DNA from: a virus
Reading direction: 5' to 3' (one strand)
DNA: 23,689 bases
IMG/VR virus record: IMGVR_UViG_3300030333_003022
Location: 1-23,689 of that record
Part shown: piece by piece, positions 6,284 to 14,956 of the stretch
Position numbering within the stretch: position 1 is the first letter of the stretch
Layout of the letters: each line of letters opens with the position of its first letter
Position numbers and translations under genes: made by a program
Notes under the pieces: model-generated
Seen by the model: only the letters and a program-made list of their open reading frames with translations
The model's database searches: none
What the model was told of the DNA's origin: nothing

Positions 6284-6482
6284 ACACAATGCCCTTCGTA
6301 GAGCATATCTACGAACTTTTGAATCAGAAGATGGGGAAACTGTTTTAAAAGACTTAGAAGCAAGATGTGGTTACAATGCTGTGTCGCATGTTGCTGGTGA
6401 TCCCCATGAAACTGCATTTCGTGAAGGACAACGAAGTGTCATACTGGCAATCCACGCAATTATGCGTGGATCAGGAGATTAA
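6264..6482 (+). CDS. Bbp19-like small phage protein
   Basis: A 72-aa basic/amphipathic protein with the core RRAYLRTFESEDGETVLKDL (12-31), a Cys-Gly turn, and TAFREGQRSVILAI (50-63). This layout resembles the small Bbp19-like family described from Bordetella phage BPP-1 and commonly found between portal and scaffold genes. The role is unknown but presumably in head assembly. It starts inside the portal gene and ends three bases before the scaffold start; no strong ribosome-binding site is seen, consistent with coupling to portal translation. Confidence 0.68.
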   Translation: MQQQKNKHNALRRAYLRTFESEDGETVLKDLEARCGYNAVSHVAGDPHETAFREGQRSVILAIHAIMRGSGD

Positions 6483-6484
6483 AT

Positions 6485-7309
6485 ATGTCTGAAGAAAATA
6501 CCAATGTAGAAGAAGTAGTAAATGCTACTCCTGAAACACCAACAACATCAGTAAATGATTGGCGAAGTAGTTTACCTGATGATTTAAAAAGTGATGCACA
6601 ACTTGAAAGAATAAAAGATGTGCCAACATTAGCAAAATCTTATATTCATGCTCAAAGAATGGTCGGAGCAGAAAAGATTGCTATACCATCAAAAACAGCA
6701 ACCGATGATGACTGGGGAGTTGTATATTCACGGCTTGGTCGCCCTGATGATCCTACAGGATATGACATTAAAGCTGATGGTCAAATTATAACAGAAGATA
6801 ATGTATCCAGTATTAAAGATACTTTTCATAAAATTGGTTTAAATAATAATCAAGCAGAAAAGTTATTAGATTGGTATGGGGGTACAATTAAATCTTCATT
6901 AGAAGCTCAACAACAAAATGGCGAATTAGAAGCTGCTGCACAAATTGACAATGCAGAAAAAGCATTACGGCAAGAGTGGGGCAAAGCATACGATCAACGA
7001 TTATCGACAGCAAATACTATGGCGGAAAAGTTTGGTTTTAGTGAATTATTAGAACAAGCAGATAGTAATGGTCAAAAGTTAGGAAATAATCCTAATTTTA
7101 TTAAAGCTATTTACAACATAAGTGAAGCTGTAGGCGAACATGGAAATGTTGGTCAAACAAAAAATGAAATAATGACACCAGCACAAGCAACTTTAGAAAT
7201 TAATTCATTACGGGCAAGTGAAGCATATAGAAATGCTAGACACCCTGAACATAATAATGCTGTTCAACAAATGACAAAATTATATGAGTTGCGTGATGGA
7301 AACAGTTAG
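6485..7309 (+). CDS. Capsid assembly scaffolding protein, T7 gp9-like
   Basis: The 274-aa protein is acidic and mostly helical, with a disordered N-terminus rich in Glu, Asn and Thr. The conserved scaffold block DWRSSLPDDLKSDAQLERIKDVPTLAKSYIHAQ... occupies residues 25-57, and IPSKTATDDDW...GRPDDPTGYDI lies near 67-96. These are typical of T7-like scaffolding proteins. It acts inside the procapsid to direct capsid protein assembly around the portal and leaves before DNA packaging. AGGAG lies 7 bases upstream of ATG 6485. Its position between portal and capsid genes is as in T7. Confidence 0.9.
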   Translation: MSEENTNVEEVVNATPETPTTSVNDWRSSLPDDLKSDAQLERIKDVPTLAKSYIHAQRMVGAEKIAIPSKTATDDDWGVVYSRLGRPDDPTGYDIKADGQIITEDNVSSIKDTFHKIGLNNNQAEKLLDWYGGTIKSSLEAQQQNGELEAAAQIDNAEKALRQEWGKAYDQRLSTANTMAEKFGFSELLEQADSNGQKLGNNPNFIKAIYNISEAVGEHGNVGQTKNEIMTPAQATLEINSLRASEAYRNARHPEHNNAVQQMTKLYELRDGNS

Positions 7310-7484
7310 TAAAACAGAAATACGTTTAGAGTGTTTAAGATTTGCTGTTGAATTTGGATCAGTAGCAAATATTAAAGATCCGATACCTCTTGCAAATATG
7401 TATTACAAGTGGGTAATGGATAATCCTGATAAAGTGGATAAAAGTATTGTTACTCTCCACCCTAAAGGTAAAAAATCGAGATAA
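7296..7484 (+). CDS. 62-aa protein of unknown function between scaffold and capsid genes
   Basis: The ORF overlaps the last 14 bases of the scaffold gene. An in-frame ATG at 7284 would give 66 aa, but the extra MSCV adds nothing recognisable. METVSKTEIRLECLRFAVEF looks like a natural helical N-terminus and a GAG precedes it at 7 bases, so I favour 7296. The protein is a short helical N-terminal half with an aromatic segment (LANMYYKWVM) and a basic tail (KGKKSR). Small proteins of this look accompany scaffold genes in other podophages in my recollection, but I do not know a function. Confidence 0.6.
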   Translation: METVSKTEIRLECLRFAVEFGSVANIKDPIPLANMYYKWVMDNPDKVDKSIVTLHPKGKKSR

Positions 7485-7488
7485 ACTG

Positions 7489-7556
7489 TATAGTCCTCGT
7501 TGCATGTAAGTAAGTCTTACCGCTAACCACGTCAGGTTATAGTCCTTCGTAGAAGG
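7489..7556 (+). promoter_or_regulatory. Structured leader of the capsid gene with repeated TATAGTCCT
   Basis: The 113-base gap before the capsid gene contains three consecutive small hairpins. They are GTAAG/CTTAC (7506-7510 with 7516-7520), TAACC/GGTTA (7524-7528 with 7535-7539) and CCTTC/GAAGG (7544-7548 with 7552-7556). The nonamer TATAGTCCT occurs twice (7489-7497 and 7538-7546). T7-type late promoters end in a TATAG-like initiation sequence and T7 has promoters right here, so a promoter pair or an mRNA processing/stability leader is possible. No long U-run follows, so it is not an evident terminator. Confidence 0.4.
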
Positions 7557-7597
7557 GTAGCTTATTTTCATTAACTGATAACTATAAGGAGTTTGTG

Positions 7598-8461
7598 ATG
7601 AGTACACAAATTACTACAGCCTTTGTCAATCAGTTTTCGGATAATGTTCAAATGTTAGCACAACAGCTACAGAGTAAGCTTAGTGATAAAGTTAGAACAG
7701 CTACCGTAAATGGTGAAAAGGCTTTTTTTGATCAAGTAGGATCAAGTGCGGCTGTTGCAAGAACTTCACGACATGCCGATACTCCCGTAGTTGACACACC
7801 ACACTCGAGAAGAATGTGTGTGATGACAGACTATGAATGGGGGGACCTAATTGACAAACAGGACGAGGTGAGATTATTAATAGATCCCGCTTCTGTATAT
7901 GCAAAAACTGCGGCAGCAGCAATGAACAGGTCTATGGACGATGTTTTAATTACTGCGGCAACAGGAACATCATATACTGGTAAAACAGGTTCAACTTCAA
8001 CAGCTTTACCAGCTGGTCAACAAATTGCTCATGGTAGTGCAAAATTAACTTTAGCTAAATTAAGATCAGCTAAAGAAATACTAGACATCAACAATGTTGA
8101 TGAAAGTATTAAAAGATATTTTGCTATTTCACCACAAGGCATGACAGACTTGTTGGAAGATACAAACATAACTTCAGCAGATTTTAATACTGTGAGAGCG
8201 ATGGTCTCAGGAGACGTTAACCAATTTATGGGATTTGAGTTTGTAAAAAGCACAAGATTAGCGAAATCAGGCAACATTCGTTCAGGCTTTGCATGGGCGG
8301 AAGATGGTCTTTTATTAGCAGTTGGACAATCACCAATGGCGAGAGTAGATGAAAGGTCTGATAAATCTTACGCTACTCAAGTTTATTATTGCATGACTAT
8401 TGGGGCAACTAGAATGGAAGAAGAAAAAGTTGTTCAAGTAGATTATGATGAATCAGCGTAG
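7598..8461 (+). CDS. Major capsid protein
   Basis: The 287-aa protein is the major head subunit. It has a helical N-terminal arm, QVGSSAAVARTSRHADTPVV (46-65), MCVMTDYEWGDLIDKQDEVR (73-92) and the AKTAAAAMNRSMDDVLI helix, a pattern typical of HK97-fold podovirus capsids. It is the only product here of the right size and position after the scaffold. AAGGAG at 7586-7591 lies six bases before ATG 7598; the alternative GTG at 7595 would be too close to it. This is one of the best ribosome-binding sites in the window, and codon choice is less A/T-biased than in neighbours, both fitting very high expression. Confidence 0.92.
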   Translation: MSTQITTAFVNQFSDNVQMLAQQLQSKLSDKVRTATVNGEKAFFDQVGSSAAVARTSRHADTPVVDTPHSRRMCVMTDYEWGDLIDKQDEVRLLIDPASVYAKTAAAAMNRSMDDVLITAATGTSYTGKTGSTSTALPAGQQIAHGSAKLTLAKLRSAKEILDINNVDESIKRYFAISPQGMTDLLEDTNITSADFNTVRAMVSGDVNQFMGFEFVKSTRLAKSGNIRSGFAWAEDGLLLAVGQSPMARVDERSDKSYATQVYYCMTIGATRMEEEKVVQVDYDESA

Positions 8462-8476
8462 GAAGGGAGATAGAAT

Positions 8477-8902
8477 ATGGCTACAGTATATGGTGCAAAT
8501 ATAACCAATCTTGATGCTTCACCTGTTGTTCTTCCAGACGCAGATGATTGGCATGGTAAAGTAAGGGTACAACATGATCAGTATGAAGCTTCGTCTTTAG
8601 CTGCTGGATCAACAATTACCGTTGCAAGATTACCAGCTAATGCAAGAGTGGTAAATTGGACAGTAAAAGCAGATGCTCTAGGAGGAAGCGTTACGCTCAA
8701 ACTAGGCGATGCAGATGATGATGATCGCTATCTAGCGGCAACTACTTATAATACTGCTAATCAAGCAAAGCAGTCTAAAGTAGACGGACCAATAGGTGGT
8801 GTGATGTATCAATACAGTTCACAAACAGACTTAATAATCACAACAGCAGGAGCATCAGCTTCAGGAACTATAGAATCTATAGTTGAATATGTGGTTAATT
8901 AA
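8477..8902 (+). CDS. Probable capsid decoration/cement protein
   Basis: A 141-aa, predicted beta-rich protein: many alternating strands rich in Val, Thr, Ala and Gly, an acidic DADDDD turn near 77-82, no membrane segment and no enzyme motif. It lies 15 bases after the capsid gene, has a very strong AGGAAGGGAG site and is followed by an intrinsic terminator. It is therefore co-expressed at high level with the capsid protein, as expected for a head decoration or cement protein. I base the role on context and composition rather than a recognised motif. A minor head-tail protein is the main alternative. Confidence 0.62.
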   Translation: MATVYGANITNLDASPVVLPDADDWHGKVRVQHDQYEASSLAAGSTITVARLPANARVVNWTVKADALGGSVTLKLGDADDDDRYLAATTYNTANQAKQSKVDGPIGGVMYQYSSQTDLIITTAGASASGTIESIVEYVVN

Positions 8903-8909
8903 ATCATTG

Positions 8910-8938
8910 ATAGGGGGCGTTTGCCCCCTATTTTTTTT
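8910..8938 (+). terminator. Intrinsic terminator after the capsid operon
   Basis: ATAGGGGGC (8910-8918), a GTTT loop, and GCCCCCTAT (8923-8931) form a perfect 9-bp GC-rich stem followed by an unbroken run of Ts to 8938. It separates the head genes from the tail genes. In T7 the main late terminator also lies between the capsid gene and gene 11. Confidence 0.93.
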
Positions 8939-8952
8939 ATAAGGAATTTATT

Positions 8953-9537
8953 ATGGCGAGTGATGTAGCAATTTGTAATACAGCGTTAAATCGTTTAGGA
9001 GCAAATACTATTACATCTTTTACAGAAAACTCAAAAGAAGCACGTTTATGTAATGCAGAGTATGAAGGTATTAGAGATCAAGTATTGCGTTCTCACCCTT
9101 GGAATTGTGCGTTAAGACGAGCAACATTAGCACAAGAAAGTGATACACCTTCATTTGGTTATGCGTATCAATATATATTACCAACTGATCCGTATTGTTT
9201 GCGTGTATTACAAATGGAAACAGAAGTAGAGCAATTTAAAGTAGAAGGTCGTAAATTATTAACAGATGAATCTACAGCAAAAATTTTATATATAGGACGT
9301 GTAACTGATCCTGAAGAATTTGATAGTTTGTTAGTAGATACACTTTCCGCAAGAATAGCAGTTGAATTTGCTTTTAATATTACAGGAAGTCGTACATTAC
9401 AAGCAGATATGTTTGATTTGTATAATCGAAAATTAGCATTAGCTAGAAGCTTTGATGCACAAGAAAGTGGTATGTTTTATAATCAAGGTGATGGCGATAA
9501 AATTATAGCAGATGATTTCATAAATAGGCGTAGATAA
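8953..9537 (+). CDS. Tail tubular protein A (T7 gp11-like adaptor)
   Basis: The 194-aa length is essentially that of T7 gp11 (196 aa). The N-terminus ASDVAICNTALNRLGANTI and the later block YEGIRDQVLRSHPWNCALRR (36-55) are signatures of the tubular A family. The protein forms the ring that joins the portal to the tail nozzle. It opens the tail operon directly after the terminator, with AAGGA upstream of the ATG. Its stop overlaps the tubular B start as TAATG. Confidence 0.93.
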   Translation: MASDVAICNTALNRLGANTITSFTENSKEARLCNAEYEGIRDQVLRSHPWNCALRRATLAQESDTPSFGYAYQYILPTDPYCLRVLQMETEVEQFKVEGRKLLTDESTAKILYIGRVTDPEEFDSLLVDTLSARIAVEFAFNITGSRTLQADMFDLYNRKLALARSFDAQESGMFYNQGDGDKIIADDFINRRR

Positions 9538-11708
9538 TGGCAAGAGTTACTACTGTTCTTTCTAATTTTCGAGCTGGCGAATTAACTCCAAAATTAGAAG
9601 GAAGAACTGATCTTGATTTTTATCAAGAAGGTAGCAAAGAAATTACCAATATGATTGTTGACACTACAGGTGGTTTAACTCGTAGAGCTGGAACAACATA
9701 TATAGCAAATACAAAATCTGATGGAGAAGCACGTTTAATTCCTTTTGTATTTTCAGAAGAACAAGCATATATACTAGAATTTGGTAATGATTATTTAAGA
9801 GTATATAAAGATAAAGCACAAGTTACAGATAGTGGAAGTGCTGTTGAAGTTGCTACACCGTATGAAACAAGTGATTTAGCAGATATAAATTTTACGCAAA
9901 GTGCTGATGTGTTATATATATCACACCCTAGTTATCACCCTAGAAAACTTACTCGTACAAGTCATACAGCATGGACATTAACAAAAATTGCTTTTGAACA
10001 TGGTCCATATTTAGATGAAAATACAACAGCAACAACAATTACATCTAATGCAACTACAGGTAATGTAACATTAACAGCATCAGCAAGTACATTTGTTAGT
10101 AATCATGTTGGAAGTATATGGGAATTACGTCAACAAATAGCATCAGAAATTGATTTATGGGAAGCTAATAAATCTGTTAGTACAAATAATTTAAGACGAT
10201 ATGAAGGCAATGTATATAAAGCAACAGGTGGAGGAACAACAGGAACTAGACCACCTGTGCATACAGAAGGTACAGAAAGTGATGGTACTGTTAATTGGGC
10301 GTTTCAACATGACGGTCAAGGGTATGTAGAAATTACAGGTTACACTAGCGCAACAGTCGTATCAGCAACCGTAAAATCACAATTACCTGATAGTGTAACA
10401 AGTGGTACAAAGTTTTGGAGTGAAGGGGCGTGGAGTGATCATAGAGGGTATCCCAGAGCTATAGGTTTTTTTGAAGAACGTATTTATTATGCAGGAACAT
10501 CTTATCAACCACAAACAATATGGGGTAGTACGACAGCAGATTTTGAAAATTTTAAATCTGGATCAGAAGATGATAGTAGCGTAGCATTTACGATTGCATC
10601 AGATCAAGTTAATGCTATACGACATTTATTACCTGAACAAGTATTAGCTATGTTTACACAAGGCGGTGAGTTTGTTTTACAAGCCACAGGTACAAGTAGT
10701 TCAACGGTAACACCGACAAACGTACAAGTGGCACGACAAACAGCGTATGGTGCAGCAAATATACGTCCTATAAGGGCGGGAAATGTTAGTTTGTTTGTGC
10801 AATCTGGAGGAAAAAAAGTAAGAGAGTTTTCTTACCAAGCAGAAGTAGAAGGCTATGTAGGTGTTGATTTAACAATACGTGGTGAACATCTTATGTCAGG
10901 TAAGATTAAAGAAATGGGGTATCAACAAGAACCAAGGGATTTAGTATGGATAGTAACACAAGACGGGAATTTGAGAACATTAACTTACGACAGACAGAAC
11001 AATTTAGTTGCTCTTGCTCAACACCCAATGACGGGAACGAATGTTGCGGTGGAGAGTGTGGCTGTAATACCCAACAGCAACACGGAGACGGAGGATCAAG
11101 TATGGTTTGTTGTAAAGAGAACAATTAATAGTGCAACAAAAAGACACGTAGTATGTTTAAATACTTTTGACTTTGGAACTGATATTGCTGATGCAAAGTA
11201 TTTAGATAGTATGATTACGTATAGTGGAGGTAGTACATCAACTATTACAGGATTAGGACACTTAGAAGGTGAAACAGTAAGTGTATTAGTAAATGGTGCA
11301 TCACACGCTGATAAAACAGTTTCTAGTGGACAAATTACATTAGACAGGGCAACTACAAAAGCACAAGTTGGTTTGTCTTATGTTAGTACAATTCAATCTA
11401 TGCCTTTAGAAACACAAGCAGAATTAGGATCAGCAGTATCAAGAGATAAACGTATTAATCGTGTGTTTGTACGTTTTTATGAAACTGTTGGTGCAGAAGT
11501 CGGATATGATTCTGATAATTTAGATCGTATTCCTTTTAGAGATAGTAGTATGCAAATGGATAAACCTGTGCCTTTATTTACAGGTGATAAAGATGTTGTA
11601 TTTCCGAGAGGGTGGGATAGACAGCAAACCATTTATGTACGTCAAAATCAACCTTTGCCAATGACAGTATTAAATATAGTGGCACAAATAACAACGAATG
11701 ATTTTTAA
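9537..11708 (+). CDS. Tail tubular protein B (T7 gp12-like nozzle)
   Basis: The 723-aa protein starts with the family signature LSNFRAGELTPKLEGRTDL (8-26), followed by MIVDTTGGLTRRAGTTYIA, typical of tubular B / stabilisation proteins. The central region (RGYPRAIGFFEERIYYAGT) and the C-terminal block RDKRINRVFVRFYETVGAEV also match that family. T7 gp12 is 794 aa. Six copies form the tapered nozzle through which DNA exits. The coding stretch near 11000-11110 has noticeably more G and C at third positions than the rest of the gene, perhaps from recombination. ATG 9537 overlaps the preceding stop. Confidence 0.94.
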   Translation: MARVTTVLSNFRAGELTPKLEGRTDLDFYQEGSKEITNMIVDTTGGLTRRAGTTYIANTKSDGEARLIPFVFSEEQAYILEFGNDYLRVYKDKAQVTDSGSAVEVATPYETSDLADINFTQSADVLYISHPSYHPRKLTRTSHTAWTLTKIAFEHGPYLDENTTATTITSNATTGNVTLTASASTFVSNHVGSIWELRQQIASEIDLWEANKSVSTNNLRRYEGNVYKATGGGTTGTRPPVHTEGTESDGTVNWAFQHDGQGYVEITGYTSATVVSATVKSQLPDSVTSGTKFWSEGAWSDHRGYPRAIGFFEERIYYAGTSYQPQTIWGSTTADFENFKSGSEDDSSVAFTIASDQVNAIRHLLPEQVLAMFTQGGEFVLQATGTSSSTVTPTNVQVARQTAYGAANIRPIRAGNVSLFVQSGGKKVREFSYQAEVEGYVGVDLTIRGEHLMSGKIKEMGYQQEPRDLVWIVTQDGNLRTLTYDRQNNLVALAQHPMTGTNVAVESVAVIPNSNTETEDQVWFVVKRTINSATKRHVVCLNTFDFGTDIADAKYLDSMITYSGGSTSTITGLGHLEGETVSVLVNGASHADKTVSSGQITLDRATTKAQVGLSYVSTIQSMPLETQAELGSAVSRDKRINRVFVRFYETVGAEVGYDSDNLDRIPFRDSSMQMDKPVPLFTGDKDVVFPRGWDRQQTIYVRQNQPLPMTVLNIVAQITTNDF

Positions 11709-11710
11709 AT

Positions 11711-12253
11711 ATGTGTACAGGATTAGAAATTGCCTTAATTAGTGGTGGTACAGCTGCATTTTCAGCAGTAACACAAGCTCAAGCTGCTGCTGCTCAAATG
11801 GAGCATCAAGCAAAAATTAATGAATATAATGCAGGTTTAGCAAGAAATAAAGCTATAGCAGCACGACAAACAGCTGCGGCAAGAGAAGCGCAAGTACGAA
11901 AAGCGGGTAGACGTGCTTTATCAAATATGAGTGCTGGATATGGTGCAGCAGGTGTAACTACAGCAGGTACGCCATTATTAGTAATGTCTGAAACTGTAGG
12001 CGAAATAGAATTAGATGCTTTACGACTACAAAGACAAGGTAATCAAGAAGCGATTAATGCTTTAGCAGAACAAAGCTTAGAAAAATGGCAAGCCGCTTCT
12101 ATGCGATCTATGGCTGGTCATACAAGAAAAATGGGTTTTGTAAGTGCTGGTACGTCTTTATTAGGTAGTTATGGAAAATATAAATTTGGTCAACAATCAT
12201 CAACTACAGATAATCCATTACAAAAATTTTATCCGCAAACAAGTTATTCATAA
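11711..12253 (+). CDS. Internal virion protein, T7 gp14-like
   Basis: The 180-aa protein has a short hydrophobic N-terminus (ALISGGTAAFSAVTQAQAAAA, split by small residues), followed by a long Ala/Arg/Gln-rich helical region. The segment ALSNMSAGYGAAGVTTAGTP (69-88) is highly typical of the gp14-like internal core proteins of podoviruses. T7 gp14 is 196 aa and inserts into the outer membrane as part of the ejection channel. The start lies two bases after the tubular B stop without a clear ribosome-binding site, so coupling is likely. Confidence 0.87.
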   Translation: MCTGLEIALISGGTAAFSAVTQAQAAAAQMEHQAKINEYNAGLARNKAIAARQTAAAREAQVRKAGRRALSNMSAGYGAAGVTTAGTPLLVMSETVGEIELDALRLQRQGNQEAINALAEQSLEKWQAASMRSMAGHTRKMGFVSAGTSLLGSYGKYKFGQQSSTTDNPLQKFYPQTSYS

Positions 12254-12265
12254 GAAAGTAAAAGT

Positions 12266-14956
12266 ATGCCAAAAATACAACGATACCAAAATTTAGTACC
12301 AATACGTAATGTTGCAGGGGGCAGTCAAAGAGCTAGAGCATTGCCATTAAGCGATATGGATTTATTGTCTAATATTGGATCTGAAATACAAAATGTAATG
12401 GGTGAAATAGAAAGGAAAAATTTAATCAATGAAGCGAAAAAAGAACGTGAAATCGAAAAACAACGTGCAGAAGCAGAACAAAAACGTAAAAAGACAATCG
12501 CACAATATAAAAAAGAAAAAGAAACTTTATTAAATTTACAATATGATTCTAAGTTAGATATAGATTTATTAGAAAAAACATTTCAATTAAATAAAAATTA
12601 TCAAAATAGTACAGATTTTTCTAATAATGTAGCAAATTATAGTAATGATTTAGATGATATTTTTTCTGAAAATATTGATGCTATAGAAACTTCTGATTTA
12701 GATAATGTAAAAAAAGCATTATTTTTAAATAAAATTAAACTGCATAAAAAAAATGCTCTTTTAAAATACGAAGTTTTTAATGACAAAGCATTAGTAGAAC
12801 ACCATAAAAATGAATTAGAATTAAATGTAGAAAATTTTGCCACATTTAGAACAACTAATAAAATTTGGAAAATGAATCAAGAACAAAGTGATCAACATTT
12901 TTTATTAGAACAAAAAGTTATTAATAGTATAAAAATGTTTGGTAAAGTTAACCATCATTCTGATGCTGAAATTAATGCGGAAATTAAAAAATTTTTATCA
13001 GACACTACTAATGAAGGGTTACAACAATTTTATACAGAAGATCAAGAAGGTTTTTTAGCAACGTATGGTATTAAAGAAAATGGAAATTGGATATTAGATG
13101 AAGGTGTTGCTCCTTTAAACAGTACCATTCCTATTACAAAATTAACAGAATGGATAAAAACAGCAGGAAAAGCAAAAGATAAAAAAGAAGCAGCAAAATT
13201 AACTAATTTACAAAATGAGATAAAAAATAATGAAGCAAATACTATAAATGTTCTTTTAAGAGGTGGGCAAGCAAAATTTGATGATGATTTAGTATTAAAT
13301 ACGTTTACAGGTGAAAATGCTGATATAGGTGAAACTATTGTTAAACAAAGAAATTTAACTCGTGATTTTGTTGAGATTATGGAAGAAACACAGAATTTTA
13401 ATCAATACACAGGTAGCGGAGAAATAATTACACAAGAAGTGTTAAATGAAATAGCTAATGATCCAAAAAGACAAAAACACTTATCTTTGTATGAAAAAAT
13501 TGCAGAAGCACAGGCAAAAATTCTTAATTCTAATAGACAAAATATTCAAAATAATGGTGCAGAATATGTTGATAGTCAAATTTTAAAAAATATAGATAAT
13601 GAGGTATGGGGAGAATTATCAGAAGAAGAAAGAATAGATAATCGTAGAGTTTGGTACGAACAACATGGAGTACCACAAGAATATAGAAAAATTTTATCTG
13701 ATGATACATTAGTTAAAACAAGTGGTAATTTATTAAAACAAATACAAGAAAATCCAGAAGATGCTTTAGAATTATATACAGCATTTAAAAATGATTTTGG
13801 ATCACATTGGAATGAAGCATTTAATTTATTTAGAGGTCATAAAGGAGGATCATTATTACCTCCTAGTTTAGCAGCATTAGATGTATATAAATCTGCACCT
13901 TCAATAGAACAAAAATTAGTAGAAGTTATTTTTGAAGAAACAAAAAATACACAAATATTAGAAGATAAATTAGACGCATCAAAAACGGATTTAGATAATG
14001 CAATAATTAACGTATTTGAAGATGTACGTTTAGCTATGAGAAAATCAGGGAGAGGTAATGAAACTGAATGGCAATCACAAAAAGAAATATATAAAAAATT
14101 AATTTTGTTACATGATAAAACAGGTACAAAATCCTTACAAAAATCAGCAGAAGAAATACGAGAATTATTATTTGGAGATAATGGTGATTTTTATATGTAT
14201 GATTATAATAATTCTGATGTAATTATTCCTCGTTATAATGAATATGGCGAATTTAGAAACCTAGATTTAATACAAAATAATTTTGAATTTTTTGAAAATT
14301 CAGAACCAAATTTTGAAAGGTTTTTAGATTTAGAAGAAAATAAAAATGTTGTTATTCCTAATGCTGTAATAGCAAGAAATCTAGGAGCAAGTTTATTTGT
14401 AAATAGTCCTATTCCTAACAATTTTAATAAACAAGAACAATATTTATTAAATGAACATAGAACGCATTTAAATAATGGAACATATTTAACAACAGCTGGT
14501 GGCGTTACAACAGTACGTACAATAGGTGTGCATTATAATGGCAAAGAATACATTGTTCCAAGTTATATACAAGGTAAAGTCTTAGATATACATACAGTTG
14601 TTGAATATTTAACTAATAATAACTTATGGGATAATTACCCAAGCTACAATAGCGTTGCAGAAGCCGAAGCTGCGAATACAAGATTGCGTACTATTATAGA
14701 ACCTGATGGTAATCATTCTGTTATTCAAGAAGAAATAAAAAATGCTAAAACTATTTTTACAGATCATTGGGGTAAATCTTATTTAGCTACACATGCTAAT
14801 GGGCAAGGGGTAGTTATGTATATGGACACAGTTGATGGGGAACAGATTATTGTCAAAGATAATGGTGAACCAGTAGTTATACCTTTTGATGATCCTATGG
14901 ATTGGTTATTACAAAATCAAAAACAAGATAATACAATGTCTGGTGTTGTTAATTAA
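12266..14956 (+). CDS. Internal virion protein, T7 gp15-like by position
   Basis: The 896-aa protein is helical, highly charged and rich in Asn, Lys and Glu, with a strong coiled coil at about residues 46-95 (repeated EKQRAEAEQKRKK pattern). By position and size it corresponds to the second internal core protein (T7 gp15, 747 aa), part of the ejection tube. Near the C-terminus (about 735-812) lies a small compact domain with GGVTTVRTIGVHYNGKEYIV, VPSYIQGKVL and SVAEAEAANTRL. This pattern resembles a conserved ~70-residue module found in many phage structural proteins (STVR(T/S)I...E.LIPT...G.V). I see no lytic enzyme motif. It ends in a TAATG overlap with the next gene. Confidence 0.72.
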   Translation: MPKIQRYQNLVPIRNVAGGSQRARALPLSDMDLLSNIGSEIQNVMGEIERKNLINEAKKEREIEKQRAEAEQKRKKTIAQYKKEKETLLNLQYDSKLDIDLLEKTFQLNKNYQNSTDFSNNVANYSNDLDDIFSENIDAIETSDLDNVKKALFLNKIKLHKKNALLKYEVFNDKALVEHHKNELELNVENFATFRTTNKIWKMNQEQSDQHFLLEQKVINSIKMFGKVNHHSDAEINAEIKKFLSDTTNEGLQQFYTEDQEGFLATYGIKENGNWILDEGVAPLNSTIPITKLTEWIKTAGKAKDKKEAAKLTNLQNEIKNNEANTINVLLRGGQAKFDDDLVLNTFTGENADIGETIVKQRNLTRDFVEIMEETQNFNQYTGSGEIITQEVLNEIANDPKRQKHLSLYEKIAEAQAKILNSNRQNIQNNGAEYVDSQILKNIDNEVWGELSEEERIDNRRVWYEQHGVPQEYRKILSDDTLVKTSGNLLKQIQENPEDALELYTAFKNDFGSHWNEAFNLFRGHKGGSLLPPSLAALDVYKSAPSIEQKLVEVIFEETKNTQILEDKLDASKTDLDNAIINVFEDVRLAMRKSGRGNETEWQSQKEIYKKLILLHDKTGTKSLQKSAEEIRELLFGDNGDFYMYDYNNSDVIIPRYNEYGEFRNLDLIQNNFEFFENSEPNFERFLDLEENKNVVIPNAVIARNLGASLFVNSPIPNNFNKQEQYLLNEHRTHLNNGTYLTTAGGVTTVRTIGVHYNGKEYIVPSYIQGKVLDIHTVVEYLTNNNLWDNYPSYNSVAEAEAANTRLRTIIEPDGNHSVIQEEIKNAKTIFTDHWGKSYLATHANGQGVVMYMDTVDGEQIIVKDNGEPVVIPFDDPMDWLLQNQKQDNTMSGVVN

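Noticed and set aside
10946-11128. Cys-rich 60-aa ORF in another frame of the tubular B gene
   Set aside because: It overlaps a clear family member completely; the Cys/Gly richness is a by-product of the local GC-rich codon patch, and there is no ribosome-binding site.
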